This document shows, in pieces, positions 18,231 to 26,379 of a stretch of 64,000 bases of DNA. Each line of letters opens with the position of its first letter. Positions within the stretch are counted from its first letter, which is position 1. The position numbers and the translations under genes were made by a program. Location of the stretch: positions 1,488,001-1,552,000 of the forward strand of contig CAVYQL010000004.1 in NCBI GenBank assembly GCA_963770645.1, read 5' to 3'. Origin of the DNA: Bog-473 sp963770645 (GTDB taxonomy: Bacteria; Actinomycetota; Acidimicrobiia; Acidimicrobiales; RAAP-2). The notes under the pieces are model-generated. The model was not told where the DNA came from. It did no database searches and saw only the letters and a program-made list of their open reading frames with translations.

Positions 18231-19186
18231 GCGTCACCGCGAGGCGCCGCTTCAATCCTGACCGAGACGTCAAGGAGTGGACGGGTGCCTACGTCCCCTA
18301 CGACATCTTGAAAGAGGCGTTCGTCGCGCTCGTCGCGGTCGGCGTACTCGTCGTGCTACTTGCCGTCGTGCTCTCCTCACCCGACGAGCATGCGATAACG
18401 CTCAAGTCATGGTCGACCGCTGACCCGGTCGACTTCGCCCAGACGGCGATCACCGAGCTGGACGGGACGAGCGCCACCGCTACCTACGGGCCACCGTACA
18501 ACTCCACGGCGGACTCCTCACAGCACATGGGCTTCTTCGAGCCGGAGCAGTGGTTCGGCGTGCACCAGCCGATCGACACGGCGAAGGACTTCGTGATCGG
18601 CCCACTGCGGACTCTGCCGAACCAGCCCGGGACTCGGGCGGCCCTGACCCTCTATCAGCGTGCGCCAGCGGCACAGCAGAGCGCGTGGACCACCGCCTAC
18701 GAGAAGGCTGTGACCAACGCGACCGACGTCAACGGCAGGCTCAACGTCCCCGCCGGTCGCTACGGTCCGGTCGGCGTCATCATCGGCTCACTGACGGACA
18801 TGGCACAGACAGGTGGCCTCGACGGCACGCTCTTGAGCGAGGGGCAGTTCTACAACACCAACTACACCAAGCCCTTGCTCTTTCTCGCCGACGGCACTTA
18901 CCTAGCCGACCAGGCCCAGGCGCAGCACCTCTCGGGGACCCAGTGGGGAATGATGAATGAAACCGGGAACTACCCGGGTCAGGCATGGCTGTGGCTGTAC
19001 ACGATGTGGTACCAGGTCGCGCCGATGAACACCTCGGCGAACGGGGACCTGGAGGTGTGGACCATCATGATGGTCCTCACCCTCGGGCTGATCTTTCTCC
19101 CCTTCATCCCGATCCTGCGCTCCATCCCCCGCTGGACCCGCGTGTACAGGCTGATCTGGCGGCAGCACTATGGCTCGATCGCATGA
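18227..19186 (+). CDS. Cytochrome b C-terminal-like / subunit IV-like protein
   Basis: 319 aa. The N-terminal segment AYVPYDILKEAFVALVAVGV plus SSPDEH resembles the start of the C-terminal cytochrome b domain in actinobacterial menaquinol oxidases. A large extracytoplasmic domain of ~215 residues without recognisable motifs follows, then a final helix (IMMVLTLGLIFLPFIPIL) and a basic tail. The long insertion is odd for subunit IV. It probably pairs with the preceding di-haem subunit. Confidence 0.6.
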   Translation: MSVTARRRFNPDRDVKEWTGAYVPYDILKEAFVALVAVGVLVVLLAVVLSSPDEHAITLKSWSTADPVDFAQTAITELDGTSATATYGPPYNSTADSSQHMGFFEPEQWFGVHQPIDTAKDFVIGPLRTLPNQPGTRAALTLYQRAPAAQQSAWTTAYEKAVTNATDVNGRLNVPAGRYGPVGVIIGSLTDMAQTGGLDGTLLSEGQFYNTNYTKPLLFLADGTYLADQAQAQHLSGTQWGMMNETGNYPGQAWLWLYTMWYQVAPMNTSANGDLEVWTIMMVLTLGLIFLPFIPILRSIPRWTRVYRLIWRQHYGSIA

Positions 19187-19256
19187 GCGGCCCTTTGAGA
19201 TCGTTTCATGTAGGGAACGCGCTCTACGCTCCACACCGAGTGCTCGTATCGCCTTG

Positions 19257-20660
19257 TTAGTGGCCAGTCAGGGCTTCGATCAACCGCGCGTAGTCGATGA
19301 GATGGCGGTCGCTCAGAAAATGAGATCGGATGCGCATCCGAGCCCGGCGCCCCATAGCTGCCATCTCGTCTGGGCTCGCAAGTAACTCCGTCAGTGCTCG
19401 GCCGAAAGAGTCCAAGTCGGAGGGTTCGCTCAGCAATACCCCGGTTCCTGGCGCCACCTGGTCGACGATGCCTCCAACCGCGGAAGCCACGACTGGACGG
19501 GACTTCCACATGGCTTCGGCGACCGTAAGACCGAAACCCTCCTCGAGGCTCTTCTGCACGACGACGGTCGCTCGGCGTTGTATCGCATTGACCATCAGTG
19601 CATTGACTTCAAAGTCGTCCATCGGCAAACCAACAAGCCGTATGGCGCGTCGCCGGTTGGGCGAGAGGTTCTCCCAGAGCGTCATGCACTCGTCCAGGAC
19701 TTTGCCGCCTTCGGGATCGTCTGAAACTGCGTTCACCTCGGGTCCCACTAAGACAAGTTTCAGACCCGTATGCCCAGCGACCATTGTGGCAAAACCCTTG
19801 AGGACTCCTTGCATGTCCTTGAGGTGGTCCCAGCGCGATACCTGAACGACCAGACGATCATTCCGCGACACCGGACCCGCGCCACCGAGAACCGACCGAG
19901 TCGAAACAGCAGAGTCCCCGTCGTCATCGAAAAGGCCGACCTTGACCATGAGCCTGTCCACACGGGCATCGTCCAAAGGTTGATTCTTTGCGGTATACGG
20001 GTCGATAGAGGGCGGAACGATGAAGACAGCAGCTCCGTCGAACAGGAGAGGGACAAAGTCGCGGTGTGAGAAAACGTAGGCACGACAGGGAACCAGGTAC
20101 GGCTCGAGAAAGTTCCAACCCTCCTCTGTGTATTCGTTTGCCCGCTCCGTCCCGATGTGGCATCGCCACACGACCAAAGCCCCGCACTCAGCAAGGGCAG
20201 CGGCGAGACCCACCGTCTGCGGATCATGCAAAATCACAACATCACCTTCACGTACCTGGCTCGGAAGTGCGGCGACGTTCTCGGCCATCACTGCCTCGTA
20301 GTGGTCCGCTTCGGGCCGGCCCAATGCGCCGGCGTCCCCCCGCGCTCCATGGAGCCGATTGTGGAGTCGTTTCGTTGTATGGAACAACTGCTGGTCACCC
20401 TCGATCACAACCCAGTGGGCATCGATACCGGTCCCGACGCAATATCCGACGAGGCTGTGCAACATTTCTGCGACACCACCTCCGACAGACGTCGAGCTGA
20501 TGTTCCACACCCGAGCTCCGTTGAGAGCAACCCGTGCCTGATCGGCGGCACGGGTGAGTTCGTCAAAACGTACAGCTCCGATCAGACGAGAGAGGCGCTG
20601 GAGGGAAAGAGCCGTCACCTCGACCTCACGAGGCTCGGCCATTCCGACATCATGCCGCAT
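19257..20660 (-). CDS. treT: Trehalose synthase TreT-like GT4 glycosyltransferase
   Basis: 467 aa. The N-terminal block (STSVGGGVAEMLHSL ~57-70, then AHWVVIEGDQQLFHTTKRLH) is characteristic of trehalose glycosyltransferring synthase, which joins NDP-glucose and glucose. The C-terminal GT-B domain has LVVQVSRWDHLKD, LVLVGPE and the nucleotide-sugar motif SLEEGFGLTVAEAMWKSRPV. Trehalose is a stress protectant, which fits the island. It follows the XRE-flavoprotein gene on the same strand, possibly in one transcript from the boxes at 22088. An alternative start is ATG 20642. Confidence 0.82.
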   Translation of the reverse strand: MRHDVGMAEPREVEVTALSLQRLSRLIGAVRFDELTRAADQARVALNGARVWNISSTSVGGGVAEMLHSLVGYCVGTGIDAHWVVIEGDQQLFHTTKRLHNRLHGARGDAGALGRPEADHYEAVMAENVAALPSQVREGDVVILHDPQTVGLAAALAECGALVVWRCHIGTERANEYTEEGWNFLEPYLVPCRAYVFSHRDFVPLLFDGAAVFIVPPSIDPYTAKNQPLDDARVDRLMVKVGLFDDDGDSAVSTRSVLGGAGPVSRNDRLVVQVSRWDHLKDMQGVLKGFATMVAGHTGLKLVLVGPEVNAVSDDPEGGKVLDECMTLWENLSPNRRRAIRLVGLPMDDFEVNALMVNAIQRRATVVVQKSLEEGFGLTVAEAMWKSRPVVASAVGGIVDQVAPGTGVLLSEPSDLDSFGRALTELLASPDEMAAMGRRARMRIRSHFLSDRHLIDYARLIEALTGH

Positions 20661-20832
20661 CAGGCCGGACCGCCATGGTCCGTGAAGGAGGACGCAACCC
20701 GCTCGCGCAAAGCGTCGGATGGTTGGGAACCCCTGATGCGGTTGCTGTCACCGCCACAACCGCATCGTGCGACGGTCGTCAGAAAACGATCTCGCGGGTC
20801 TGGTTCAACTCATCACTCTTGGTGGGGGCCGC

Positions 20833-21525
20833 TCACGTGTCATCTGGGAGCGTTGCGTGAACAATCACCCGACCCGTCACCTCGTTCGGCGCAATGGAGA
20901 TCAAGGCGTGACGTCGTCCGCCTGCCCATGCCTCGAGATCGAGGGAGGAGAGGCGAAGCAGTTCGTCGGGGTCGTCGACCAGGCGAGCTCTTCCGCTCAC
21001 CAGGACGCTCCAACCCTCGCTCAGAGTGTCATCAATCCGATCAACCTCAAAACCCACCATGGGCAGCGCCTCGAGAGCAGCGGCCTTCTTCACATCAGTG
21101 GTCAGCACGATTTGTCCCTCTGAGTACTCGAAGTTCACCGGAACGGCGACGGGTCCTCGCTCCGTGGTGAACACGATTCGCCCGATGCCTCCCACTCCGA
21201 GATGGGCCTCACACTGCTCCCTGGTCAGAATCTCAAGGATCGGGTGATGACCGGCCCGTCCCAGCCCGAGTGGGCGGTCGACCTGACCTCCCTGAAGGTC
21301 GATGGCTGAAGTGCCCAGCGCCAGCGCGAGAAGACCCAGTGTGCCGGCGCTGAGGCGAGCGCCGGCGTTGTGCTCGAAGTACTCGAGGTATGCGGGATCG
21401 ATGCCGCAGCGTTCTGCCAGATCTTCGACGGTCATGCCGAGCTCACCACGGCGGTGCGCTACGCGCCGAGCCAGGTCGCCGGGTTGGGTCCTGGCGGAAC
21501 GGGCAGGTTCGACGCGAGCGGTCAC
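20833..21525 (-). CDS. XRE helix-turn-helix fused to a pyridoxamine-oxidase-like flavin domain
   Basis: 230 aa. Residues ~16-75 form a Cro/CI-type HTH (VEDLAERCGIDPAYLEYFE). Residues ~90-225 form an FMN-binding split barrel of the PNPOx type (GRIVFTTERGPVAVPVNFEY, WSVLVSGRARLVDD). Similar flavin-barrel proteins occur in the mycobacterial DosR regulon. The fusion suggests a flavin- or F420-sensing regulator, or a reductase with a DNA-binding arm; which is not known. The GTG start overlaps the stop of the upstream stress protein gene (GTGA). Confidence 0.8.
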   Translation of the reverse strand: MTARVEPARSARTQPGDLARRVAHRRGELGMTVEDLAERCGIDPAYLEYFEHNAGARLSAGTLGLLALALGTSAIDLQGGQVDRPLGLGRAGHHPILEILTREQCEAHLGVGGIGRIVFTTERGPVAVPVNFEYSEGQIVLTTDVKKAAALEALPMVGFEVDRIDDTLSEGWSVLVSGRARLVDDPDELLRLSSLDLEAWAGGRRHALISIAPNEVTGRVIVHATLPDDT

Positions 21526-22031
21526 GGTGTCGCTCCGGCTGGAACGGGCTCAGACGTCGTGGTCGCGCCCGACGTAGAGCTGGCGGACTCGCTGCGGTAC
21601 ACGAGCACAGGACACTGGGCATGGGTCACACAGTGTTCGCTGACTGAATCAAGCAGGAGACCAACAAGCTCCCCGTGCCCTCTCGTTGCGATCACCAGCA
21701 GCGCCGCTCCCTTGGACGCGTCTTCCAGGACGGAGCCCGCATTGCCTTGGACGACGCGACCATGAATCTGCAGATCCGGGTGCTCGGCTCTCTTCTGTCG
21801 AATCAGACAATCCAGCATCTGTTCTGCACTTATTTCCGGAGCAAAGTCGGGCGCGATCGGGACCAAACTCATAGGGACATGCCAATCCCACACCGCAACA
21901 ACATCAACGTTCGACTGACTCAATGACGCATAGCGGAGCGCCCATTCGAGTCCCGCAAGGGACGCTGGCGAGCCGTCGACGCCTACAACAACTCTGTCCG
22001 AAGTGGAAGTGGATTGGTTTTCCGTGGTCAT
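21522..22031 (-). CDS. Universal stress protein (single UspA domain)
   Basis: 169 aa. Starts VVVGVDGSPASLAGLEWALR; the nucleotide motif is ATRGHGELVGLLLDSVSEH, so one glycine of the G-2X-G-9X-G(S/T) pattern is Asp and ATP binding may be weaker than in the two other stress proteins here. A Ser/Thr-rich tail is extra. ATG 22031 follows AGGAGG. First gene of an operon with the XRE-flavoprotein and perhaps treT; two DosR-type boxes lie 57-92 bp upstream. Confidence 0.88.
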   Translation of the reverse strand: MTTENQSTSTSDRVVVGVDGSPASLAGLEWALRYASLSQSNVDVVAVWDWHVPMSLVPIAPDFAPEISAEQMLDCLIRQKRAEHPDLQIHGRVVQGNAGSVLEDASKGAALLVIATRGHGELVGLLLDSVSEHCVTHAQCPVLVYRSESASSTSGATTTSEPVPAGATP

Positions 22032-22087
22032 GAGTCCTCCTCGTGCCGCACTCTTCTATTTTCTCGAGATGCTCCGTGCCTCAACTA

Positions 22088-22123
22088 GGGACCAAGGTCC
22101 GATGACCTAGGGACTTATCGCCC
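22088..22123. promoter_or_regulatory. DosR-type box pair upstream of the first stress-protein operon
   Basis: 22088-22101 GGGACCAAGGTCCG and 22110-22123 GGGACTTATCGCCC, each 11 of 14 to the mycobacterial core, start to start exactly 22 bp. The distal box overlaps the 3' end of the wax-ester synthase gene. Confidence 0.75.
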
Positions 22124-23509
22124 TTCGAGCTCCTCGAGGACCTTCGAGACACCCTCGCAAAAGACCGTCACGTCGGGTACCACCTCAGGGTTCGAGTACA
22201 CGCCGAGGGTGAGCTGCCCGTCGTAGGAGAGAGCGGCCACGCCCAGACCTTGGTTGCCCAGCAGGGGGACGATTGGGAAGGCCTCGAGCAGACGGGCGCC
22301 TAACAGGTACAGAGGCACCGTCGGCCCCGGGACGTTGGTCACGATCAGGTTGAAGATCGGCTGGTACCGCAACAAGCGGGTGGCTCCAGCCAAGACGCCT
22401 TGGGGGGTGGGATCGAGCAGCCGGAGCGCGACCCGGGGCACATCCTCCCGGTGCTGATTCTTTTGCCTCTTCGTCCTCGAAGTGATCGCTGCCAACGCGC
22501 GTCGGGGATCGTCCTCGGAGACAGGAAGACGCACGAAGAGAGCGGAGACCCCGTTGCCCATGGCACGCCCCTCGCCGCCCTCCAGCCCGACGGGGACCAC
22601 GGCCTGGAGCGTCGAGGAACAGCCGAGTTCGCCGCGTGCGGACAGCAGGGCGCGCAGGCCGCCTGTTACCGCGGTCAAGACGACGTCGTTGATGGTTGCA
22701 TCCTGTGCATGTGCAACAGCGCGCACCACTTCGAGGTCGGCGCGGATCAGGTGCACCGCTCGCTGGACCCCGATCTGACGGTTGATTGAGGACGGTCGAG
22801 TAATGAGGCCCGTGGGCAGCATGGCCGCCAGCGCTACACCCAATCGTTGCCCCGAACGAACCCGGCGTACGGGATGGGCGATCGACCACCCGACCCAGGC
22901 CGGCACGCGCCACGCCACGCCGGCGAGGTGGTACAGGTCGTGGAACGCGCGTTCGTCCTCTGTCGGGACCTGGACGGGAACCCACTCAAAGTCCGGGTGA
23001 AGGTCGGCGGGCTCGGGCGACAGATCCAAGAGGACGGTGGCCAGTTCGGCCGTGGAGATCCCGTCGGCCATCGAATGGTGGAGCTTTTCGACGATCGCAA
23101 CCCGATCATCGACCAGCCCGGTAACGAAGACGAGCTCCCACAATGGGCGGGATCGATCCAACGGCCGCGCAAGCAGATCACCGCACAGCTGGAGTAGCTG
23201 TGCCTCGTTCCCCGGAGTGGGGAGCCGGCACTCTCGGACATGGTGACAGATGTCGAACGACTTGTCGTCCTCCCACGTCGGTGGTGCCTGGTGCCACAGT
23301 CCGGCGTGCGCCTTTTGCCGGAGTCTGGGCACGAACTGCAGCCGGTACGAAACGAGCTGTCGGAGGTCGCCAAGCCGAAGAACTCCGCGCTCGTTCAGCT
23401 GGGACCCTCCCTCGAAGATCCCGATGGACGCCAGGTGCATCGGCGTCCCCTGGTCCTCGAGAAGCAGGAAAGCTGCATCAAGCGCAGTGAGCGAGCGGTC
23501 GATCGACAT
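22115..23509 (-). CDS. Wax ester synthase / diacylglycerol acyltransferase (Tgs1 type)
   Basis: 464 aa. The catalytic motif HHSMADG is at residues 144-150 and the family's C-terminal TNVPGP motif is present. It would esterify long-chain acyl-CoA to diacylglycerol or a fatty alcohol, making storage lipid at the membrane. In M. tuberculosis the DosR-controlled homologue Tgs1 builds triacylglycerol during hypoxia. ATG 23509 is favoured by GGAGG 9 nt upstream; GTG 23515 is only 3 nt from it. It lies directly after a stress protein gene and probably shares its box promoter. Confidence 0.92.
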   Translation of the reverse strand: MSIDRSLTALDAAFLLLEDQGTPMHLASIGIFEGGSQLNERGVLRLGDLRQLVSYRLQFVPRLRQKAHAGLWHQAPPTWEDDKSFDICHHVRECRLPTPGNEAQLLQLCGDLLARPLDRSRPLWELVFVTGLVDDRVAIVEKLHHSMADGISTAELATVLLDLSPEPADLHPDFEWVPVQVPTEDERAFHDLYHLAGVAWRVPAWVGWSIAHPVRRVRSGQRLGVALAAMLPTGLITRPSSINRQIGVQRAVHLIRADLEVVRAVAHAQDATINDVVLTAVTGGLRALLSARGELGCSSTLQAVVPVGLEGGEGRAMGNGVSALFVRLPVSEDDPRRALAAITSRTKRQKNQHREDVPRVALRLLDPTPQGVLAGATRLLRYQPIFNLIVTNVPGPTVPLYLLGARLLEAFPIVPLLGNQGLGVAALSYDGQLTLGVYSNPEVVPDVTVFCEGVSKVLEELEGR

Positions 23510-23524
23510 GGTCACGGGCCTCCG

Positions 23525-23965
23525 TCAGCGAACGATTGTCGTCGTGCAGGGTGCGTGGTGGAGCACGTACTCCGAGACCGAGCCGAGGAGCACGCCTGTC
23601 GCGTGGCCGCGGCCCCGAGTACCAACGACGAGGCTCGAGGCCCCCTCGCAGACCTCGGTAAGGACCTCGCCCGGCAGGCCACCAAGGACGGTCTCGCCCT
23701 TGGTGACCAGGCTGGGTTCGATAGACCTGGCTTGCTCAACGGACTCGTTCACAATGGTGGTCGCGTCTTCGGGGAGGACTCTGGGCAGAAACCAGGACTC
23801 CTCTGAGGGGATGCTGAAGACGCAGACGATCTGCAAGATGGCACCCGTCCGGGCAGCCTTATGGGCGGCGTGGTCGAGGGCGCGCTTGGCGTTCTCGGAA
23901 CCGTCGACGCCGACGACCACCCTCAGCTCGCCTTGGTCTCTGGCCACCGGTGGCTCTTTGCTCAT
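23525..23965 (-). CDS. Universal stress protein, ATP-binding class
   Basis: 146 aa, one UspA domain. VVVGVDGSENAKRALDHAAH begins the fold and GTRGRGHATGVLLGSVS gives an intact G-2X-G-9X-G(S) nucleotide motif. It closely resembles the protein at 30200-30643 (shared SVSEYVLHHAPCTT end), a likely duplication within the island. ATG 23965 has GGGAGG 9 nt upstream. It heads an operon with the wax-ester synthase. Boxes at 24036-24071 lie about 71-106 bp upstream. Confidence 0.92.
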   Translation of the reverse strand: MSKEPPVARDQGELRVVVGVDGSENAKRALDHAAHKAARTGAILQIVCVFSIPSEESWFLPRVLPEDATTIVNESVEQARSIEPSLVTKGETVLGGLPGEVLTEVCEGASSLVVGTRGRGHATGVLLGSVSEYVLHHAPCTTTIVR

Positions 23966-24035
23966 GGCCTAATTCCTCCCCACTCGCGGTATTCGTTCCG
24001 AGGACCAGGTTCGTCTGATGTCTGATCACCGACTA

Positions 24036-24071
24036 CGGAAGAAGGTCCCACCATCAAGATCCATGGGTCCC
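24036..24071. promoter_or_regulatory. DosR-type box pair upstream of stress protein / wax-ester synthase
   Basis: 24036-24049 CGGAAGAAGGTCCC and 24058-24071 GATCCATGGGTCCC: the GTCCC half-sites are conserved and 22 bp apart, the left halves are degenerate. GGAAGAAGGTCCC is shared exactly with the box at 30711. Confidence 0.6.
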
Positions 24072-24110
24072 GTCTGTCCGGGAGAGCCAGGTGATGCGCG
24101 TGCTCGAAAT

Positions 24111-24124
24111 GGGACGTTGGTCCG
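24111..24124. promoter_or_regulatory. DosR-type box upstream of the alcohol dehydrogenase
   Basis: GGGACGTTGGTCCG, 11 of 14 matches, 61-74 bp before the GTG at 24185. It completes a divergent regulatory region with the pair at 24036-24071. Confidence 0.65.
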
Positions 24125-24184
24125 TAGTTGTGGTCGCCACGGAGGTCGCACCATTGGGGTGAGGACAAACGTGGAGGTACGACG

Positions 24185-25225
24185 GTGAAAGCACTTGTGT
24201 ACGAGGGACCGGGCCGAAAGAGCTGGATCGAGGTGGCCGATCCCACGATCGAGCACGACGGCGATGTCATCGTGCAGGTCGACGCCACGACGATCTGCGG
24301 TACGGATCTGCATATCCTGAAGGGTGACGTGCCGGAGACGACGCCGGGCAGGATCCTCGGACACGAGGCCGTCGGCACAATCGTCGAGGTTGGCCCTGGC
24401 GTGAAGACGCGCGAAGTTGGTCAGCGCGTCCTGGTCTCTTGCATCTCGGTTTGCGGACTCTGTCGTTTCTGCCGAGAAGGCCGCTACGGGCAGTGCCTTG
24501 GAGGCGGAGGCTGGATCCTCGGCCACCTGATCGACGGAACCCAGGCTGAACTCGTGCGGGTGCCCTTCGCCGACACGTCGACCTACCTCGTACCCGCCGG
24601 GGCGCGGGACGAGGAGGTCTTGATGCTGGCTGACATCCTCCCCACGTCCTACGAGGTAGGGGTGCTCAACGGTCAGGTCCAGCCGGGTGACACTGTCGCC
24701 GTGGTCGGCGCGGGACCAATCGGACTCGCCGCCATCAAGGGGGCGCACCTGTTCTCGCCGAGCCACGTCGTGGCCATCGATCTCGCCGATGCCCGATTGG
24801 ACGCCGCCAAGCAATTCGGGGCCGATGTGACGATAAACAACGGATCGAGTGACCCCATCGCCGAGATGCAGGCTCTGACCGATGGCCTGGGCGCGGACGT
24901 CGCTATCGAGGCGGTGGGCGTGCCCGAGAGCTTCGAGTTATGCACCGCACTCGTCCGGCCGGGCGGCCGCGTGGCCAACATCGGAGTACACGGGAAGCCA
25001 GCGACACTGCATCTCGAATCCCTCTGGATCCGCGATGTCACCGTGACGACGGGACTCGTCGACACGCACTCGACACCGACCCTGCTCCGGCTCCTGACTT
25101 CGGGCCAGCTCGACGGAGGCCAGTTCGTCACCCACCACTTCGAGCTGGGCCAGATGCTCGAGGCATATGACACCTTCGGGCGTGCGTCGGAAACGGGCGC
25201 GCTGAAGGTCGTGATCAGCCGCTAG
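24185..25225 (+). CDS. Zinc-dependent medium-chain alcohol dehydrogenase
   Basis: 346 aa from GTG 24185, with GGAGG 7 nt upstream. Catalytic zinc ligands are C38 and H60-E61 (TICGTDLH, GHEAVG); structural zinc cysteines are C90, C93, C96 and C104. A Rossmann glycine motif (VVGAGPIGLAAI) follows at ~175. It interconverts an alcohol and aldehyde or ketone with NAD(P)H, plausibly re-oxidising NADH when respiration stops. Convergent with ackA. The substrate is not evident; the sequence also resembles threonine or sorbitol dehydrogenases. Confidence 0.9.
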   Translation: MKALVYEGPGRKSWIEVADPTIEHDGDVIVQVDATTICGTDLHILKGDVPETTPGRILGHEAVGTIVEVGPGVKTREVGQRVLVSCISVCGLCRFCREGRYGQCLGGGGWILGHLIDGTQAELVRVPFADTSTYLVPAGARDEEVLMLADILPTSYEVGVLNGQVQPGDTVAVVGAGPIGLAAIKGAHLFSPSHVVAIDLADARLDAAKQFGADVTINNGSSDPIAEMQALTDGLGADVAIEAVGVPESFELCTALVRPGGRVANIGVHGKPATLHLESLWIRDVTVTTGLVDTHSTPTLLRLLTSGQLDGGQFVTHHFELGQMLEAYDTFGRASETGALKVVISR

Positions 25226-25257
25226 GACTCGGGCACGGTGGCGATGGACCCAGGGAT

Positions 25258-26379
25258 TCAGGCGGGCGCCGGTCCTCCGATCTCTGGCCAGAGAAGCGAT
25301 CGTACCTCTGCCGCGATCTGGAGATCCTCTCTCGCCCGGACCACGAAGACTCGGACCCGAGAGTGCGCTCCCGTGATCTCCGCGTCTAACGGCGCCTCTG
25401 CATTCGCGTCGTTGTCGAGCGACAACCGGAGATACCCCATCGTCGACAACACCTCGGCTCGCAACCCAGATGCGTTCTCCCCGACCCCGCCCGTGAACGT
25501 CACGGCGTCGATACCGCCCAAAGCGCTGGCCATCGCCGCGATCGCCGCTCGAAGTCGGTGCACGTACACATCGAGAGCAAGTCGGGCCGCGCCGTGACCG
25601 TCGGCGGCGAGGGCCTCTACCTGTGCCATGTCTGACGAGCCAGACAGCGCCTGCAGCCCGGATTCATACTCGAGCGCGTGCGCGATGTCACCGATGGGGA
25701 TTCCTTGCTCTTGAGCTAGCCAGATGACCAGGCCGGGGTCAATCGAGCCCGAGCGGGTGGCCATGACGAGTCCCTCCAGAGGAGTGAAACCCATCGTCGT
25801 GTCGACCGACCGGCCCTCGAGAACAGCGGCCAGAGAGGCTCCGGCACCCAGGTGGCAGGTGACCACCCGGACACCTGCGCCGGAATGCCCCATGAGCTCG
25901 ATCGTGCGTCGCCACGCGTAGGCGTGGCTCAGGCCGTGGAAGCCATAGCGACAAACACCGAACCGTTCCCGCCATTCGAGTGGCACTGCGTACGTTGCCG
26001 ATGCTTCGGGCAGGTTGGAGTGAAAGGCCGTATCGAAACACCCCACAGCCGGCACTTCACTGAAGACCTCGCCAACGATGTCGGCGGCCCGGAGACACGC
26101 CGGCTGGTGGAGCGGTGCAAGGGAGATGAGTCCGCGGAGAGCCTCGGTGGCCGCCGCGTCGAGCAGCGTCGGGCCGACAAAGTGCGACCCGCCGTGCACG
26201 ACACGGTGGCCGACTGCAGCTATCGGCCCGGCGCGCTCAGTGAGGAATCGCTCGAGCGCGGCCGGATCGAACTCGCCCCGGACGGCCGGCAGATCCTCGC
26301 TCTGCACCACGGCGTCGTCGGCGCTGAGGACACGCAGCTTGAGACTAGAGGAACCTGCGTTGACGACGAGCAGGTTCAT
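25258..26379 (-). CDS. ackA: Acetate kinase
   Basis: 373 aa. MNLLVVNAGSSSLKL opens the ASKHA fold; GFHGLSHAY, CHLGAGASLAAV and the VDTTMGFTPLEG signature identify acetate kinase. It makes ATP and acetate from acetyl phosphate, here supplied by the upstream phosphoketolase, its operon partner. ATG 26379 overlaps the phosphoketolase stop (ATGA). The pair gives oxygen-independent substrate-level phosphorylation. Somewhat shorter than the ~400 aa of E. coli AckA. Confidence 0.95.
   Translation of the reverse strand: MNLLVVNAGSSSLKLRVLSADDAVVQSEDLPAVRGEFDPAALERFLTERAGPIAAVGHRVVHGGSHFVGPTLLDAAATEALRGLISLAPLHQPACLRAADIVGEVFSEVPAVGCFDTAFHSNLPEASATYAVPLEWRERFGVCRYGFHGLSHAYAWRRTIELMGHSGAGVRVVTCHLGAGASLAAVLEGRSVDTTMGFTPLEGLVMATRSGSIDPGLVIWLAQEQGIPIGDIAHALEYESGLQALSGSSDMAQVEALAADGHGAARLALDVYVHRLRAAIAAMASALGGIDAVTFTGGVGENASGLRAEVLSTMGYLRLSLDNDANAEAPLDAEITGAHSRVRVFVVRAREDLQIAAEVRSLLWPEIGGPAPA

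Noticed and set aside
20666..20682. CGGACC-GCCAT-GGTCCG as another DosR box
   Set aside because: Spacing does not fit GGGAC-N4-GTCCC, there is no 22-bp partner, and it ends only about 6 bp from the treT start.
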